A program made the translations under genes and the position numbers. A model generated the notes under the pieces. That model saw only the letters and a program-made list of their open reading frames with translations, made no database searches and was not told the DNA's origin. From Pseudomonas sp. 14P_8.1_Bac3 (GTDB taxonomy: Bacteria > Pseudomonadota > Gammaproteobacteria > Pseudomonadales > Pseudomonadaceae), in contig NZ_JANLOD010000049.1 in NCBI RefSeq assembly GCF_025466085.1, forward strand, positions 1 through 64,000: a stretch of 64,000 nucleotides of DNA. The letters are read 5' to 3'. Below, in pieces: positions 52,488 through 62,942 of the stretch. How positions within the stretch are numbered: position 1 is the first letter of the stretch; every line of letters begins with the position of its first letter.

Positions 52488-52623
52488 CCCCCACAGAAAC
52501 GTCGGCTCTTGATGGACGTTACTGAACTCTCGTAGAGCAGAAAACCGCTGGAGCTCAAGTAAATACTGGCTTGGAGAAATCCAGAGCAAAATTTTGGAAG
52601 CTTTCAAGAAGCATGAAAAAGAA

Positions 52624-52669
52624 GATGGGGTGCTAGGGGTCGAGTGTTCGAATCACTCCGTCCCGACCA
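52624..52669 (+). repeat. Attachment-site copy 3: 3' part of tRNA-Pro(GGG)
   Basis: These 46 bp are identical to site 1 (anticodon GGG to CCA) and lack the 5' tRNA half. The site marks the border between modules B and C. Confidence 0.88.
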
Positions 52670-52677
52670 TATAATTG

Positions 52678-52713
52678 AAAGGGTTGCGAGATTTTATCTC
52701 GCGACCCTTTTTT
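52678..52713 (+). terminator. Terminator hairpin following attachment site 3
   Basis: AAAGGGTTGCGAGA and TCTCGCGACCCTTT around TTTTA, followed by a T-run. It is the third copy of the tRNA-associated terminator. Confidence 0.87.
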
Positions 52714-52782
52714 ATGTTGGTCGTTTTTACCCCTACAAAATGACTGCTCTGGGCGGAATCTTTTGTCAGGCGGAGTGCCCTT

Positions 52783-52796
52783 GTTTCAGCTGAAAC
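52783..52796 (-). terminator. Short palindrome at the end of the mhp operon
   Basis: GTTTCAGCTGAAAC is a perfect 14-bp palindrome directly after the OprD stop codon on the minus strand. It is short and has no T-run, so its effect on termination is uncertain. The hairpin at 52678-52713 is also able to stop minus-strand transcription. Confidence 0.35.
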
Positions 52797-54068
52797 TCAC
52801 CATAGCTTCCATGTGTAATCGACATTCACCCGTAGCTCATTGTCGTCCCTGTGGCTGGCCTGGGCGGTGAAGTCGTTGCGGTACCAGGCGTTGCGCACGC
52901 GCAAGGCCAAGCCGTTCAACGGAGTGCCGTGCAGCACGTAGGACAGTTCGATATCCTTTTCGCTTTCTTTCAGGTTGGAGCCTCCCAGCTTGGCCAGTTC
53001 GATATTGTCGCCGCTCACGTAGCGCAGCATGCCATTGAGCCCTGGCAAGCCCATGGCCACGAAATTATAGTCATACCGTACCTGCCAACTGCGCTCCTTG
53101 GGGTTGAGAAACTCGGAGCTCAGCGTGCCTTCGGTGATGACGAGTGGTTCGGTGCCGAACAGGTATGGCATGGCTGTCTTGCCTGTCAGTTGCATGTAGC
53201 CGGCTCCGAATTTGTGAGCCCCCAAGGCGTACGTCAGCATCAGTGCCGCATTGCGGTTGTCCACCGGGCCGGCCTTGGCTGCGCCGTCTTCACCGGTAAC
53301 GAACAGACGAAAGTCGCTTTTCAGGCTGCCGCGGCCGATCGGGCGATTATCGACAAAGCCGTAGAAGTCCTTTCGGTACAGGTCTGCGAGTTCTGCGTGG
53401 TAATACTTCAGCGTCAGTTGCGGCGACCAGGCATAGTCGCCGCCGACAAAAGAAAAACGGTCCGACTCGGCGGCGCCATTGAAGCGTCCGTTAGGTGAAC
53501 CGACCGACATTTTCTGGTAGTCGGTGGAGTCGCGCAGGTTGATGCGGTCCAGCCAGCCGACGTGCAGGGTCAGGTTATCGATTTCCTGGGACTTGAGGTA
53601 CGCGCCGCGAAACGTCTGTGGCAATAGGCGGGTAGGGCTGGCGAAAGCGATCGGCAGAAACGTGCTGATGGTGCCTAATTGAAGCTCGCTTTTCGATGCC
53701 CTGACCTTGGCCGTCAGGCCCAGCTCCGAATATTCATCGGCCGGCTCACGGGTGGTGGCGCTGTACGGCAGCAGCCCGGTACCGGTGCGAGCGCGTGAAG
53801 AATCCAGACGCACCCCCAGCAAACCCTGGGCGTCGAGGCCGAACCCCACAGGCCCTTCCGTAAAACCAGAGCGCACATTGAGAATGAAACCCTGGGCCCA
53901 CTCGCGGGCGGCGGCCTGAGGGGTTGCGTTCACGTAGTTACGATCGAAGTAAAAGTTGCGCATCGTCAGGTCGGCGTGGCTGTCATCGACAAAACCGCCG
54001 GCGCAAGCTTGGCCAAAGGATAAAACGCAGGTGCAGGCGCTGAGCGCCCGAAGAGAAATCTTGAGCAT
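52797..54068 (-). CDS. OprD-family porin of the mhp cluster
   Basis: The 423-residue protein has a signal peptide (MLKISLRALSACTCVLSFGQ, cleaved near ACA-GGFVDD). It shows the OprD patterns TMRNFYFDRNYVN, EWAQGFILNVRSGFTEGPVGFGLDAQGLLGVRLDSS and the final strand NVDYTWKLW. A GTG four codons earlier (54080) is an alternative start; neither has a clear ribosome site. It is the last gene of the mhpABCDFE-T series (74 bp after mhpT), so it most likely admits hydroxyphenylpropionate or cinnamate-type acids. E. coli lacks such a porin in its mhp operon. Confidence 0.92.
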   Translation of the reverse strand: MLKISLRALSACTCVLSFGQACAGGFVDDSHADLTMRNFYFDRNYVNATPQAAAREWAQGFILNVRSGFTEGPVGFGLDAQGLLGVRLDSSRARTGTGLLPYSATTREPADEYSELGLTAKVRASKSELQLGTISTFLPIAFASPTRLLPQTFRGAYLKSQEIDNLTLHVGWLDRINLRDSTDYQKMSVGSPNGRFNGAAESDRFSFVGGDYAWSPQLTLKYYHAELADLYRKDFYGFVDNRPIGRGSLKSDFRLFVTGEDGAAKAGPVDNRNAALMLTYALGAHKFGAGYMQLTGKTAMPYLFGTEPLVITEGTLSSEFLNPKERSWQVRYDYNFVAMGLPGLNGMLRYVSGDNIELAKLGGSNLKESEKDIELSYVLHGTPLNGLALRVRNAWYRNDFTAQASHRDDNELRVNVDYTWKLW

Positions 54069-54141
54069 GCCGGTGTTCACTTTTATTGTTGTTGGGGATG
54101 AACCCGCACCGTTTCCGGCACGGGGTGTTGCGCGGGAGTTG

Positions 54142-55344
54142 TCAGTCAGGCTGAGCTCCGTTGCGGCGCACTGACAGGTAAAACATCGCCACTGCGGCGA
54201 TGACGATTCCCGGTGCCGAGGCGAGCATCACCCCTGCGGTGCCGGTGCCCAAGGCGAGCATCTTGCCGGCCACCAGCGGGCCGCTCATTGCGCCGAGTCT
54301 GCCGATAGCCACCGCGCTGCCCACACCCGTGGCGCGCACGGAAGGTCGATAAAAATGCGGCGCCAAGGCATACAACACGCACTGTCCGCCGGTGGCGAAA
54401 AAACCGGCGACGAAGCCTGCCAGCAGCATGCTTTCCAGCTGGCTGGCCATACCCAAAACGGTCAGCGAAGCGAGAATCCCGACGTAGATCAGTGCGGACA
54501 GTGCCCAAGCCGGCAAGCGGTCCATTACCCAGCCCAGCATCAGGGTACCGACGGCCGCGCCAATCTGAAGCGCGAGCATGACCGAACTGGCCTGGTGGCC
54601 ACTGAAACCCTGACCGATCAGCAAGCTTGGCAGCCAGTTGATCAGGATGTAGACCACCATGAGGGTAAAGAAATAGCTGACCCAGATCAGCGCGGTCGGC
54701 AGGGCTGCTCCTTCACGGAACAGGCCTCGGACCACGCCGATGGGTGCCACGTTGTGGCTGCGAAACTGCAGCGACTCCGGCAGGTAGAGCCCCAACAGAG
54801 GCACGATCAAAAGAGGCACCAGGCCGCCGACGTAGAACACTGTCTGCCAGTCGCCCGAAGAGCCGGCAATACCCATCGTCGCCGCCAGCGCCGCGCCCAA
54901 CGGCACGCCGCAGTACATCAGGCTCACCGCACTGCCACGCAGGCGCGGGCCGGCCACTTCACTGGTCAGGGCAATCAGGTTAGGCAGGGCGGCCCCCAAA
55001 CCGACGCCAGTCAGGCACCGGGCGATGAGCAGACTATTGAAGTCCCAGGCCTGAGCGGTGACCAGAGAAAACACTCCGAACAGCGCCACCGACGCCATCA
55101 GCACGCGCTTGCGACCGATGCGATCGGACAGCCAGCCGCCCACGAACGCACCGGGCAGCAGGCCAAAAATTCCGGCACTGAACACCCAGCTCATGTGCAA
55201 TTTATCCAGTTCGAACGCGGCCGCCATGCCTTGGGCAGCGATCCCGGTGGCCTGTAGGTCAAGGCCCTCCATCAGGGCCACGAGGAAACACAGACCGATG
55301 GTCCGCGTCATGCGCAACGGTGTTGTCAGTTTTAGCGCAGTCAT
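54142..55344 (-). CDS. mhpT: 3-(3-hydroxyphenyl)propionate transporter (AAHS-type MFS)
   Basis: The 400-residue, twelve-helix transporter has the aromatic acid/H+ symporter marks LMEGLDLQATGIAAQGMAAAF in the first helix (with the key Asp), the loop GWLSDRIGRKRVLM and RCLTGVGLGAALPNLIALTSE. ATG 55344 is chosen since the longer frame begins with TTG. It follows mhpE by 82 bp in the order of the E. coli mhpABCDFET cluster, so import of 3-(3-hydroxyphenyl)propionate is the likely role. Confidence 0.9.
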   Translation of the reverse strand: MTALKLTTPLRMTRTIGLCFLVALMEGLDLQATGIAAQGMAAAFELDKLHMSWVFSAGIFGLLPGAFVGGWLSDRIGRKRVLMASVALFGVFSLVTAQAWDFNSLLIARCLTGVGLGAALPNLIALTSEVAGPRLRGSAVSLMYCGVPLGAALAATMGIAGSSGDWQTVFYVGGLVPLLIVPLLGLYLPESLQFRSHNVAPIGVVRGLFREGAALPTALIWVSYFFTLMVVYILINWLPSLLIGQGFSGHQASSVMLALQIGAAVGTLMLGWVMDRLPAWALSALIYVGILASLTVLGMASQLESMLLAGFVAGFFATGGQCVLYALAPHFYRPSVRATGVGSAVAIGRLGAMSGPLVAGKMLALGTGTAGVMLASAPGIVIAAVAMFYLSVRRNGAQPD

Positions 55345-55426
55345 GGGTAGTACCCGTTTTATTGTTGTTGGCAAAGCAGGGCCGCCCGACCGCTGTGTGG
55401 GCGGTCAGTCGGTGTGGTGCTTGGTA

Positions 55427-56446
55427 TCAGCGCTTGAGCAGGTCCAACGCAACATCAACAATCATGTCTTCCTGACCGCCGACCATTCGGCGCTTGCCCA
55501 GCTCGACGAGGATGTCGAGGGTCTTCAGGCCGTACTTGCCGGCAGCGATCTCAGCGTGGCGCAGAAAACTTGAGTAGACGCCGGCATAACCCAGTGCCAG
55601 GGTTTCACGGTCGACGCGCACCGGGCGATCCTGCAACGGACGCACAATGTCATCCGCGGCATCCATCAGCCTGTAGAGGTCGGTGCCGTGGTTCCAGCCC
55701 AGGCGCTCGGCAGCGGCGATGAACACTTCCAGCGGCGCGTTACCGGCCCCGGCGCCCATGCCGGCGAGGCTGGCGTCGATGCGGTCGCAACCTTCCTCGA
55801 CGGCAGTGATCGAGTTCGCCACGCCAAGCGACAGGTTGTGGTGGGCGTGCATGCCGGTTTCGGTTTCCGGTTTGAGCACGGCCTTGAAGGCGCGGAAGCG
55901 ATCGCGGATGTCCTGCATGTTCATCGCTCCGCCAGAGTCGGCCATGTACACGCAAGTCGCGCCGTAGCTCTCCATCAACTTGGCCTGAGCGGCCAACTGC
56001 TCGGCCGGGATCATGTGGCTCATCATCAGGAAACCGACCGTGTCCATGCCCAGCTCGCGGGCGTACTCGATGTGCTGTTTTGAGACATCCGCTTCGGTGC
56101 AATGGGTGGCGATGCGCACCACTCGGGCACCGGCGTTGTACGCGGCTTTCAAGTCATGCACCGTGCCGATGCCGGGCAGCAAAAGCGTGGTGATTTTCGC
56201 GTGGCTGATCACGTCGGCCGCCGCTTCGATCCATTCCAAATCGGTATGCGCGGCGAAGCCGTAGTTGAAGCTCGAACCTTGCAAGCCATCGCCGTGAGCC
56301 ACTTCGATCGAGTCGACCTTGGCCTTGTCCAGCGCGCGAGCAATGTCCTGCACGTTCTGGATCGAATACTGGTGGCGAACCGCGTGGCTGCCGTCACGCA
56401 GGGTCACGTCGGAGATGTAGAGTTTTTTGCCGGGGTTGAAAGTCAT
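55427..56446 (-). CDS. mhpE: 4-hydroxy-2-oxovalerate aldolase
   Basis: The 339-residue DRE-TIM metallolyase has [17 protein letters not shown] (Arg17, Asp18, catalytic His21), [11 protein letters not shown] and the metal-binding [13 protein letters not shown]. It splits 4-hydroxy-2-oxopentanoate into pyruvate and acetaldehyde, and forms a channelling complex with the dehydrogenase MhpF. The start is 10 bp after the mhpF stop, matching the tight F-E coupling known for the family. Confidence 0.96.
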   Translation of the reverse strand: MTFNPGKKLYISDVTLRDGSHAVRHQYSIQNVQDIARALDKAKVDSIEVAHGDGLQGSSFNYGFAAHTDLEWIEAAADVISHAKITTLLLPGIGTVHDLKAAYNAGARVVRIATHCTEADVSKQHIEYARELGMDTVGFLMMSHMIPAEQLAAQAKLMESYGATCVYMADSGGAMNMQDIRDRFRAFKAVLKPETETGMHAHHNLSLGVANSITAVEEGCDRIDASLAGMGAGAGNAPLEVFIAAAERLGWNHGTDLYRLMDAADDIVRPLQDRPVRVDRETLALGYAGVYSSFLRHAEIAAGKYGLKTLDILVELGKRRMVGGQEDMIVDVALDLLKR

Positions 56447-56456
56447 GTCGGTCTCC

Positions 56457-57392
56457 TCAGGCGTTCAGCATCGACTGCGCCATGCGCTCGGCGGTGGCCA
56501 AGGCAGCGGAGGTCATGATGTCGAGATTGCCGGCATAGGCTGGCAAGTAATGGGCGGCGCCTTCGACTTCGAGGAACACCGAAGTCTTCAGGCCAGAGAA
56601 TGTGCCCAGGCCGGGGATGTGCAGCGGAGCGTCTTCAGGGATGACGTCGAACTGCACTTTTTGTTTCAGGCGATAGCCCGGCACATAGGCCTGCACGGCG
56701 GCTGCCATCTCGACGATGGAGGCCTCGACCAGCGCCTGGTCAGCCGCTTCGGACAACACGAACACCGTGTCGCGCATCATCAGCGGCGGTTCGGCCGGAT
56801 TCATCACGATGATCGCCTTGCCCTTGGCTGCGCCACCGATCACTTCGATAGCCTTGGAGGTGGTCTCGGTAAACTCGTCGATGTTGGCACGGGTGCCGGG
56901 ACCGGCCGATTTACTCGCAATCGAGGCGACGATTTCGGCGTAGTGCACCTTGGCCACGCGCGATACTGCAGCGACCATCGGAATGGTCGCCTGGCCACCG
57001 CAGGTGACCATGTTGACGTTGAGCTGGTCGAGGTTCTGCTCCAGATTCACTACCGGCACGCAGTACGGACCGATGGCGGCGGGCGTCAAATCGATCAGGC
57101 GGATACCCGGTTTGATCGAGCGCAGGAAGGCGTCGTTCTTTACATGCGCGCCGGCCGAGGTGGCATCGAAGACGAAGTCGATGTCCTTGAACACGTCCAT
57201 GCGGGTGAGGCCTTCAACGCCTTCGTGGGTGGTGGCAACGCCCATGCGCTGGGCGCGGGCCAGACCGTCGGAGGCCGGGTCGATGCCAACCATGACCGCC
57301 ATTTCCAGGTGGTTGGCGTTACGCAGGATCTTGATCATCAGGTCGGTGCCGATGTTGCCGGAGCCGACGATGGCGACTTTAAGCTTGTTCAT
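56457..57392 (-). CDS. mhpF: Acetaldehyde dehydrogenase (acylating)
   Basis: The 311-residue enzyme converts acetaldehyde and CoA to acetyl-CoA with NAD+. The cofactor motif [13 protein letters not shown] (9-21) and the nucleophile Cys131 ([13 protein letters not shown]) are clear. ATG 57392 with AGAGGT upstream is preferred to the eight-residue longer frame. It partners MhpE, encoded next. Confidence 0.96.
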   Translation of the reverse strand: MNKLKVAIVGSGNIGTDLMIKILRNANHLEMAVMVGIDPASDGLARAQRMGVATTHEGVEGLTRMDVFKDIDFVFDATSAGAHVKNDAFLRSIKPGIRLIDLTPAAIGPYCVPVVNLEQNLDQLNVNMVTCGGQATIPMVAAVSRVAKVHYAEIVASIASKSAGPGTRANIDEFTETTSKAIEVIGGAAKGKAIIVMNPAEPPLMMRDTVFVLSEAADQALVEASIVEMAAAVQAYVPGYRLKQKVQFDVIPEDAPLHIPGLGTFSGLKTSVFLEVEGAAHYLPAYAGNLDIMTSAALATAERMAQSMLNA

Positions 57393-57424
57393 TTTTCTTA
57401 CCTCTGTTGCACGCAAGTCGCCGA

Positions 57425-58219
57425 TTACTCAGCTGTGAAGGCCACACCGACCCGACCAATACCTTCGATCTCGGCCTCGAAGCGATCACTGGCCGCGACC
57501 GGCACCATCGGCCCGAGTGCGCCGGTGAGAATGATGTCGCCCGCTCGCAGCGGATCGCCCAGGTGCGCCATGGTTTGCGCCAGCCACACGGCGGCATTGA
57601 GTGGATGGCCAAGGCATTCGGCACCACTGCCGCTGGACACTTCTTCGCCATTGCGGGTCATGCGCATGCTGGCCTGGCGCAGGTCCAGGCCATCGAGGCG
57701 GCGAGCCGGGCCACCGAGCACGAAGCAACCGCTGGAGGCGTTGTCGGCGACGGTATCGACGAAGCGAATGTTCCAGCCCAGCACGCGGCTGCCGACGATT
57801 TCCAGTGCCGGGACGACCCAGCCGGTGGCCGCGATTACGTCGGAAATCGTGGTATCGGCGCGCGGTAGATCACGCTCCAGAATCAGTGCAATTTCGGCTT
57901 CGATCTTCGGTTGCAGCACACGGCCCACCGGGACGGTTTCGTTATCGCCGTAGCACATGTCGGCGAACAGGGTGCCGAAGTCCGGCCGATCGACACCCAG
58001 TTGCGCCTGGACCTTGGGATTGGTCAGGCCGATCTTGCGCCCGACCACGCGTCGGCCGCTGGCCACGCCGTGGGCGACGTTGAGCCGCTGGATGGTGTAA
58101 GCGGCCTCGGCGTTGTCTTCGCCGATCTGCTCGCGCAAGGGTGCGATGGCTTCGTTGCGGGCTTCGGCCTGGCGCAGGTCGGCGGCGAGCTGTACCAGAG
58201 TGTCTTGAATAGGGTTCAT
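57425..58219 (-). CDS. mhpD: 2-oxo-4-pentenoate (2-hydroxypenta-2,4-dienoate) hydratase
   Basis: The 264-residue enzyme adds water to the dienoate made by MhpC. Family marks include [29 protein letters not shown], the metal-ligand stretch [16 protein letters not shown] and [23 protein letters not shown] 58219 aligns with the family; the longer frame overlaps mhpC. It lies 14 bp after mhpC. Confidence 0.94.
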   Translation of the reverse strand: MNPIQDTLVQLAADLRQAEARNEAIAPLREQIGEDNAEAAYTIQRLNVAHGVASGRRVVGRKIGLTNPKVQAQLGVDRPDFGTLFADMCYGDNETVPVGRVLQPKIEAEIALILERDLPRADTTISDVIAATGWVVPALEIVGSRVLGWNIRFVDTVADNASSGCFVLGGPARRLDGLDLRQASMRMTRNGEEVSSGSGAECLGHPLNAAVWLAQTMAHLGDPLRAGDIILTGALGPMVPVAASDRFEAEIEGIGRVGVAFTAE

Positions 58220-58233
58220 GTCAGCCTCGGTGT

Positions 58234-59103
58234 TCAGTGAGTCAGGAAGTCCAGGACCATGCGGTTGAAGGTCTCGGCGTGTTCCCATTGAGCCCAGTGG
58301 CCGCAGCGATTGAACACGTGCAGTTGTGCATGGGGCAGGCCGGCCAGCAGGCGCAGGCCGGTGTCCATGGGTACGAAGCGATCTTCGCGGCCCCAGACGA
58401 GTAGCGTCTGAGCGGTAATTTCGTGCAGGCGATGGCTGAAATCCGGGAATTGCTTGGGATTGAGGGTGCTGCTCTTGACGAAATTTTCCAGGTGATCGCG
58501 GCGCGCCAGGATGTTGTCCAGGCGGGTCTGGAACAGTTCGTCGGTCAAGCTGCTGGCGTCGAAGACGAAGACGTTCATCATCTTCTTCAGGTTCTCGATG
58601 GTCGGTTCGCGGTACAGCGCGCCGATCAGCTTGATCCCTTCGGTAGGTTGCGGCACGAAGGCGCTTGGGCCGCCGGTGCCGCCGCCCATCAGTATCAGTT
58701 TGCCGATGCGCTCCGGGTAGGCGAGGGCGAAGGCTACGGTGCTGTGGCCGCCCATGGAGTTGCCGATGATGTGCACACGGTCCAGACCCAGCGCATCAAC
58801 CAGGCCTTTAAGGGCACGAGCGTTGAGGTCTGAGCGCGAGCTGTCGCAAACAATCGGGTCACTTTTGCTCCAGCCCGGGCAATCCATCAGGATCACTCGG
58901 TAACCGCCGGTCACCAACGGTTCGATGTTGCGATGGAAGTTGGCCCAACCGCTGGCGCCGGGTCCGGAACCGTGGAGCATGACCACGGTCTCGGCGCCCT
59001 GACCCACGTCGTTGTAATGCAGTCGCAGCTTCAACTCTCCTTCGCTGATGTCGACAAAACGGCTGGTAGAGGCTTCGGTGAATGCTGGCGCAGTGGCAGT
59101 CAT
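58234..59103 (-). CDS. mhpC: 2-hydroxy-6-oxonona-2,4-dienedioate hydrolase
   Basis: The 289-residue alpha/beta hydrolase has the oxyanion stretch [15 protein letters not shown] (42-56), nucleophile Ser116 (IIGNSMGGH), the acid in WGREDRFVP and the histidine in [10 protein letters not shown]. It cleaves the meta-ring product of MhpB to succinate (or fumarate) and 2-hydroxypentadienoate. ATG 59103 is used since the longer frame runs into mhpB. It lies 17 bp after mhpB. Confidence 0.95.
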   Translation of the reverse strand: MTATAPAFTEASTSRFVDISEGELKLRLHYNDVGQGAETVVMLHGSGPGASGWANFHRNIEPLVTGGYRVILMDCPGWSKSDPIVCDSSRSDLNARALKGLVDALGLDRVHIIGNSMGGHSTVAFALAYPERIGKLILMGGGTGGPSAFVPQPTEGIKLIGALYREPTIENLKKMMNVFVFDASSLTDELFQTRLDNILARRDHLENFVKSSTLNPKQFPDFSHRLHEITAQTLLVWGREDRFVPMDTGLRLLAGLPHAQLHVFNRCGHWAQWEHAETFNRMVLDFLTH

Positions 59104-59120
59104 GGCAGTGTTCCTCGGAT

Positions 59121-60074
59121 TCAGTGGTTGTTGTTCAGCGGCTTGGCGCCAAGGGCGGCGAAGCCTGCGATCCATTCGGGAATCGGACGGTAGTAGCGCC
59201 CTTCGGCCTGATAAGGGCCGAAGGCGCAAAGGGCAGCGAAGGCGGCGATCCAGGTTTTCACCTCGTGAGTGGACTTGCCGGCCAGTGCTGACAGTTCGTC
59301 ATTGCCCAAGGCATCGAGGTCGCTCAGGCGGCCCTGTTCGAGGGTGTCGAGAAACTGCTGATCCCACGCGGGATTAAGCGGATGCAGGCTGCTTTGGTCT
59401 TCAACGAAATCCCGGGCGGCCTGGATCACGCGTTCCTGGCGCGCCTGTCGCTCATCAGCCGGCAATTGGCGACCGCTGCCCATCAGTCGATCAGCCATAC
59501 GCGCATCGACCTTGGCCAATTCCGGCACAGGAGGCTGATGGGACAGTCCCCCGGACGCCAGGAACAGCACGCGCTTGTTCAGCGACTGCGCCCAATGGCC
59601 AATCGCTTGACCGAGCAGGCGGGAACGCTTGAAACCGGGCAACGGCACGGCGACCGAATTGACGAACACCGGAATCACCGGGCATTCCCTCAAACCGCCA
59701 AGCAACAGCTCCAGCGGTTGGGCGAACGCGTGGTCAACCTGCATGCGATAGGACACGGCAGCGTCCACACCGGCATCCAGGACAGCCTGGGCGCAGGATT
59801 CTGCCAGCACTTTGGGCACGTCCAAGGGACCGGCGGCGGTGTCGAAATCACCGATGGCGTGGGCGGCCATGCCGATGCAGAAGGCCGGCATCACGTCATA
59901 GAAAAAGCCGTTGTAGTGGTCGGGGCCGAACAGGACTATCAGCTCCGGATTGAAGCGCGCGATGCGCTCACGGGCATCAGCGATCATGGCGTCAACCTCG
60001 GCCAACACCTCAGGCGTCGGATCGACGTAGCCCACCAATGGCGTGTGAGACAAGCAGTGCAGATAGGCGCTCAT
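59121..60074 (-). CDS. mhpB: 2,3-dihydroxyphenylpropionate 1,2-dioxygenase (type III extradiol)
   Basis: The 317-residue enzyme belongs to the LigB superfamily. His115 ([14 protein letters not shown]) and His179 (SGGLSHQPP) fall at the numbers of the E. coli catalytic histidines, and [18 protein letters not shown] is the family core. It opens 2,3-dihydroxyphenylpropionate (or the cinnamate form) at the 1,2 position. The start lies 1 bp from the mhpA stop, so the two are translationally coupled. Confidence 0.97.
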   Translation of the reverse strand: MSAYLHCLSHTPLVGYVDPTPEVLAEVDAMIADARERIARFNPELIVLFGPDHYNGFFYDVMPAFCIGMAAHAIGDFDTAAGPLDVPKVLAESCAQAVLDAGVDAAVSYRMQVDHAFAQPLELLLGGLRECPVIPVFVNSVAVPLPGFKRSRLLGQAIGHWAQSLNKRVLFLASGGLSHQPPVPELAKVDARMADRLMGSGRQLPADERQARQERVIQAARDFVEDQSSLHPLNPAWDQQFLDTLEQGRLSDLDALGNDELSALAGKSTHEVKTWIAAFAALCAFGPYQAEGRYYRPIPEWIAGFAALGAKPLNNNH

Positions 60075-60075
60075 G

Positions 60076-61734
60076 TCAGGCCACCTGGCTGGCGGGGATC
60101 GCCACTTCGGGTTGCGGCAGCGCCTTGAGTGCCAGGGCTAAGTCATCACAAGCCTGGCCGACGGTTTGCGGAATGGCCAGGCCGGCAAGGAAGCGATCCG
60201 GACGCACCAGGGCGATAGAGGCCGAGCCGCGGGCGAACCATTCCTTGAGGCGGCCGGTGCTGTCACCGATGCGCATCACACCTTGGCTAACGTCACTGGC
60301 AACTTTGAGCTGGACGTCTGGCAGTACCTGGATAAAACGCGTGCCCAGTGCTTGCCAGTGATCGATCTGTGCAGCCGTCAGGCCCCAAGTCGGGTCGCAG
60401 CCCCAGGCGATGATCGCGAAATTCTCGCCTATCAACTCATCCAGCAGCACGATTTCTCCCGCTTCGGTCAGTACCCGGGGTTGAATGAACATCTTGCCCA
60501 CCGGAGAGCCTTTTTCGCTAGGTACGATCAAGGCGCCCTGGGTGTATTGCGGCATCGGTTTGAAGCGCATTTCCACGAAGTAGCGCTTGATGGGCGGCAC
60601 ATAATTGAGCAGCCACGAGAGCCCGTCACGCAGGGTGCCTTGCCAGCGTTTTTGCGGTGCCAACACGTGACCGGCCAACACAGACAGGTCGATCATCGCC
60701 TTGGCGTGGTCACGGCGCTCCTGTTCATAGCTGTCGAGCAGGCTGTCGGCAGCCAGGCCTTTGATGACCAGTGACAGTTTCCAGGCCAGGTTGGAGGCGT
60801 CGCGCATGCCGCTGTTGTAACCCTGACCCTGCCATACCGGCATGATGTGCGCGGCGTCGCCGGCCAGCAGCACACGGCCCTCACGGAACCGACCCGCCAG
60901 GCGAGCGTTGTGGGTATAGACGCGGCTGCGGATCAATTCAATGCGGTCCGGATTCGGCAGCACCTTGGCCAGCAGCTTGCGCATGTTCTCGGGTTTGCTC
61001 AGTTCGGCTTCCGTCTCGCCAGGCATGACCATGAATTCAAAACGACGCACGCCATGGGGCAGGGCGGCGGAAACGTACGGGCGTACCGGGTCGCAGCACA
61101 GGTAAACATGGGGGGTGCTCAACGGGTCGTTGGCGATGTCGACGACGATCCACTGATTAGGCGCGGTCTTGCCTTCGAAACTGATGTTCAGACTGCGTCG
61201 CACCAGGCTGTTGCCGCCGTCGCAACCAATCAGATAACGGGCCTGAAGACGTTCGCCCCGACCGTTCTGATGCTTGAGGTTGAGCACCACGGTGCTGTCA
61301 TTTTGTTCGAAGCCTTCGAGCTCACGGCCGAACAAGACCTTGACGTTATCAAAACGCTGCAAGCCTTCGAACAATACGCGATCGGCCAAGGGCTGGATGA
61401 AGGCGTTTCGGCGCGACCAGCCGAACTCATCGGTCTTGGGCTGTATATCGGCAAAGCAGCGACCTTTGGGGGTCAGGAAACGCATGGCGTGCCAGGGTGT
61501 GGTGTGCGGCAGCACGGCGTCGGCCAAGCCAACAGCCTGGAAGGTGCGCAGGCTTTCGTCGTCCAGGCCGATGGCGCGGGGGTAATCGATCAGGCTGTCG
61601 AGCTTTTCTACCAAGGTGACGCTCACACCACATTGGCCCAGGTAATTGGCAATCATCAAGCCGACAGGGCCTGCGCCGACGATGGCAACGTCGGTGGTCA
61701 GGTCCAATGTGGATGGAATGGGTGCAGGACTCAT
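60076..61734 (-). CDS. mhpA: 3-(3-hydroxyphenyl)propionate 2-hydroxylase
   Basis: The 552-residue FAD monooxygenase has [19 protein letters not shown] (18-36), the DG motif [13 protein letters not shown] and the GD motif [32 protein letters not shown]. It adds a hydroxyl ortho to the existing one with NADH and O2. It is the first gene of the operon, 134 bp from the divergent mhpR, with the operator in between. Confidence 0.96.
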   Translation of the reverse strand: MSPAPIPSTLDLTTDVAIVGAGPVGLMIANYLGQCGVSVTLVEKLDSLIDYPRAIGLDDESLRTFQAVGLADAVLPHTTPWHAMRFLTPKGRCFADIQPKTDEFGWSRRNAFIQPLADRVLFEGLQRFDNVKVLFGRELEGFEQNDSTVVLNLKHQNGRGERLQARYLIGCDGGNSLVRRSLNISFEGKTAPNQWIVVDIANDPLSTPHVYLCCDPVRPYVSAALPHGVRRFEFMVMPGETEAELSKPENMRKLLAKVLPNPDRIELIRSRVYTHNARLAGRFREGRVLLAGDAAHIMPVWQGQGYNSGMRDASNLAWKLSLVIKGLAADSLLDSYEQERRDHAKAMIDLSVLAGHVLAPQKRWQGTLRDGLSWLLNYVPPIKRYFVEMRFKPMPQYTQGALIVPSEKGSPVGKMFIQPRVLTEAGEIVLLDELIGENFAIIAWGCDPTWGLTAAQIDHWQALGTRFIQVLPDVQLKVASDVSQGVMRIGDSTGRLKEWFARGSASIALVRPDRFLAGLAIPQTVGQACDDLALALKALPQPEVAIPASQVA

Positions 61735-61820
61735 GGGTATCTCCGTACAGCGCTTTTGGATTTCTTGTTGGGCGCAGTATGGAAATCACGGAGCTGGTCG
61801 ACAACGACAACTGTTGGTAG

Positions 61821-61837
61821 TGTGCACTAGGTGCACA
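61821..61837. promoter_or_regulatory. MhpR operator between mhpA and mhpR
   Basis: TGTGCACTAGGTGCACA contains two GTGCAC half-sites and closely matches the MhpR operator described in E. coli (GGTGCACCTGGTGCACA form). It sits 86 bp upstream of mhpA and 31 bp before mhpR, as expected for an activator that also controls its own gene. Confidence 0.85.
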
Positions 61838-61868
61838 TCGTTGATTTATAACAATAATGGAGCCATTC

Positions 61869-62645
61869 ATGAGCGAAGCAGAATACAAGTCCGTCCGTGG
61901 GCTGATGCGCGGTCTGGCTCTGATCAATAGCTTGAACCGCTTCGATGGCGGGGCCAGCACCGCACAATTGGCGGAGCAGAGCGGGCTGCATCGCACCACT
62001 GTGCGCAGGTTGTTGGAGACCTTGCAGGCAGAAGGTTATGTGCGGCGCAGTGATTCAGATGATAGCTATCGACTGACGTTGAAGGTACGCGAACTCAGTG
62101 AAGGTTTTCGCGATGAACAATGGATCTCCTCAATCGCCGCACCCTTGCTCGGAGAGTTGCTGCAGAAAGTCGTCTGGCCCACCGACCTGTGCACGCTGGA
62201 CGGCGATGCCATGGTGATTCGCGAGACCACTCATCGCTTCAGCCGCCTGTCGTTTCACCGCTCCATGGTCGGCCGGCGTCTGCCGTTGCTGATGACCGCG
62301 ACCGGTCGTGCGTACTTTGCGCATTGCCGACCCGCAGAGCGAGAAGAGCTGATTGAGTTGATGATCAGCCGTGAAGATGAACAGTCGGCGCTGGCCGCCG
62401 ACCGTCGTTTTGTGGAGCGCCTGGTGGAGCACACCTTGGCCAAGGGGTATGGCGAAAACAATTCGCACTGGGGCCTGGAACGCAAGATCGCCGCCATCGC
62501 GATCCCGGTCATGCACGAAGAACGGGTGATGGGCTGCCTGAACCTGGTGTACATCGCCAAGGCGATGCCCATTGATGAAGCGGCGCGCCGTTATCTGCCG
62601 GCGATGCAGGGGGTAGTGAAACAGATCCAGGCTCAATTGCGCTGA
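61869..62645 (+). CDS. mhpR: IclR-type activator of the mhp operon
   Basis: The 258-residue protein has the IclR winged helix (RGLALINSLNRFDGGASTAQ, then LAEQSGLHRTTVRRLLETLQAEGYVRR) and effector domain with TDLCTLDGDAMVIRETTHRF, SFHRSMVGRRLPLLMTATGRAYFA and IAAIAIPVMHEERVMGCLNLVY. ATG 61869 follows GGAG by six bases; a start at 61857 is possible. It is divergent from mhpA as in E. coli and should activate the operon with hydroxyphenylpropionate. Confidence 0.94.
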   Translation: MSEAEYKSVRGLMRGLALINSLNRFDGGASTAQLAEQSGLHRTTVRRLLETLQAEGYVRRSDSDDSYRLTLKVRELSEGFRDEQWISSIAAPLLGELLQKVVWPTDLCTLDGDAMVIRETTHRFSRLSFHRSMVGRRLPLLMTATGRAYFAHCRPAEREELIELMISREDEQSALAADRRFVERLVEHTLAKGYGENNSHWGLERKIAAIAIPVMHEERVMGCLNLVYIAKAMPIDEAARRYLPAMQGVVKQIQAQLR

Positions 62646-62942
62646 TGTTGCCTGCGTTGAAAGCCAACTCACTGGGTAAAGCTTATTGGCGTTCTTGAGT
62701 AACAGTTGTCGAGGCTACGAAGCCACCGCTTGGGGAGACAATTACGCATTGATCGCTAATCCGATCGGCCTGTTGTCACAGGCCAGCGAAGCCACCGCAG
62801 GCCTGATCGGCAACAACATCGTCGCGCTCCGTCGACGCACTGAGTTGTTTGAAGAAGTACAGCCCCCAACCCTCTGTGACGAACAGGTGCCAATCCGCAG
62901 CGCGTTTGCAGCGGGTTACACCTGTTTCATCTTCCTGATTAT
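62646..62942. other. Intergenic region, no gene seen
   Basis: A 92-codon plus-strand frame (62686-62964) shows no family pattern and runs into the truncated transporter on the other strand. The stretch may be debris of the rearrangement seen just to the right. Confidence 0.5.
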
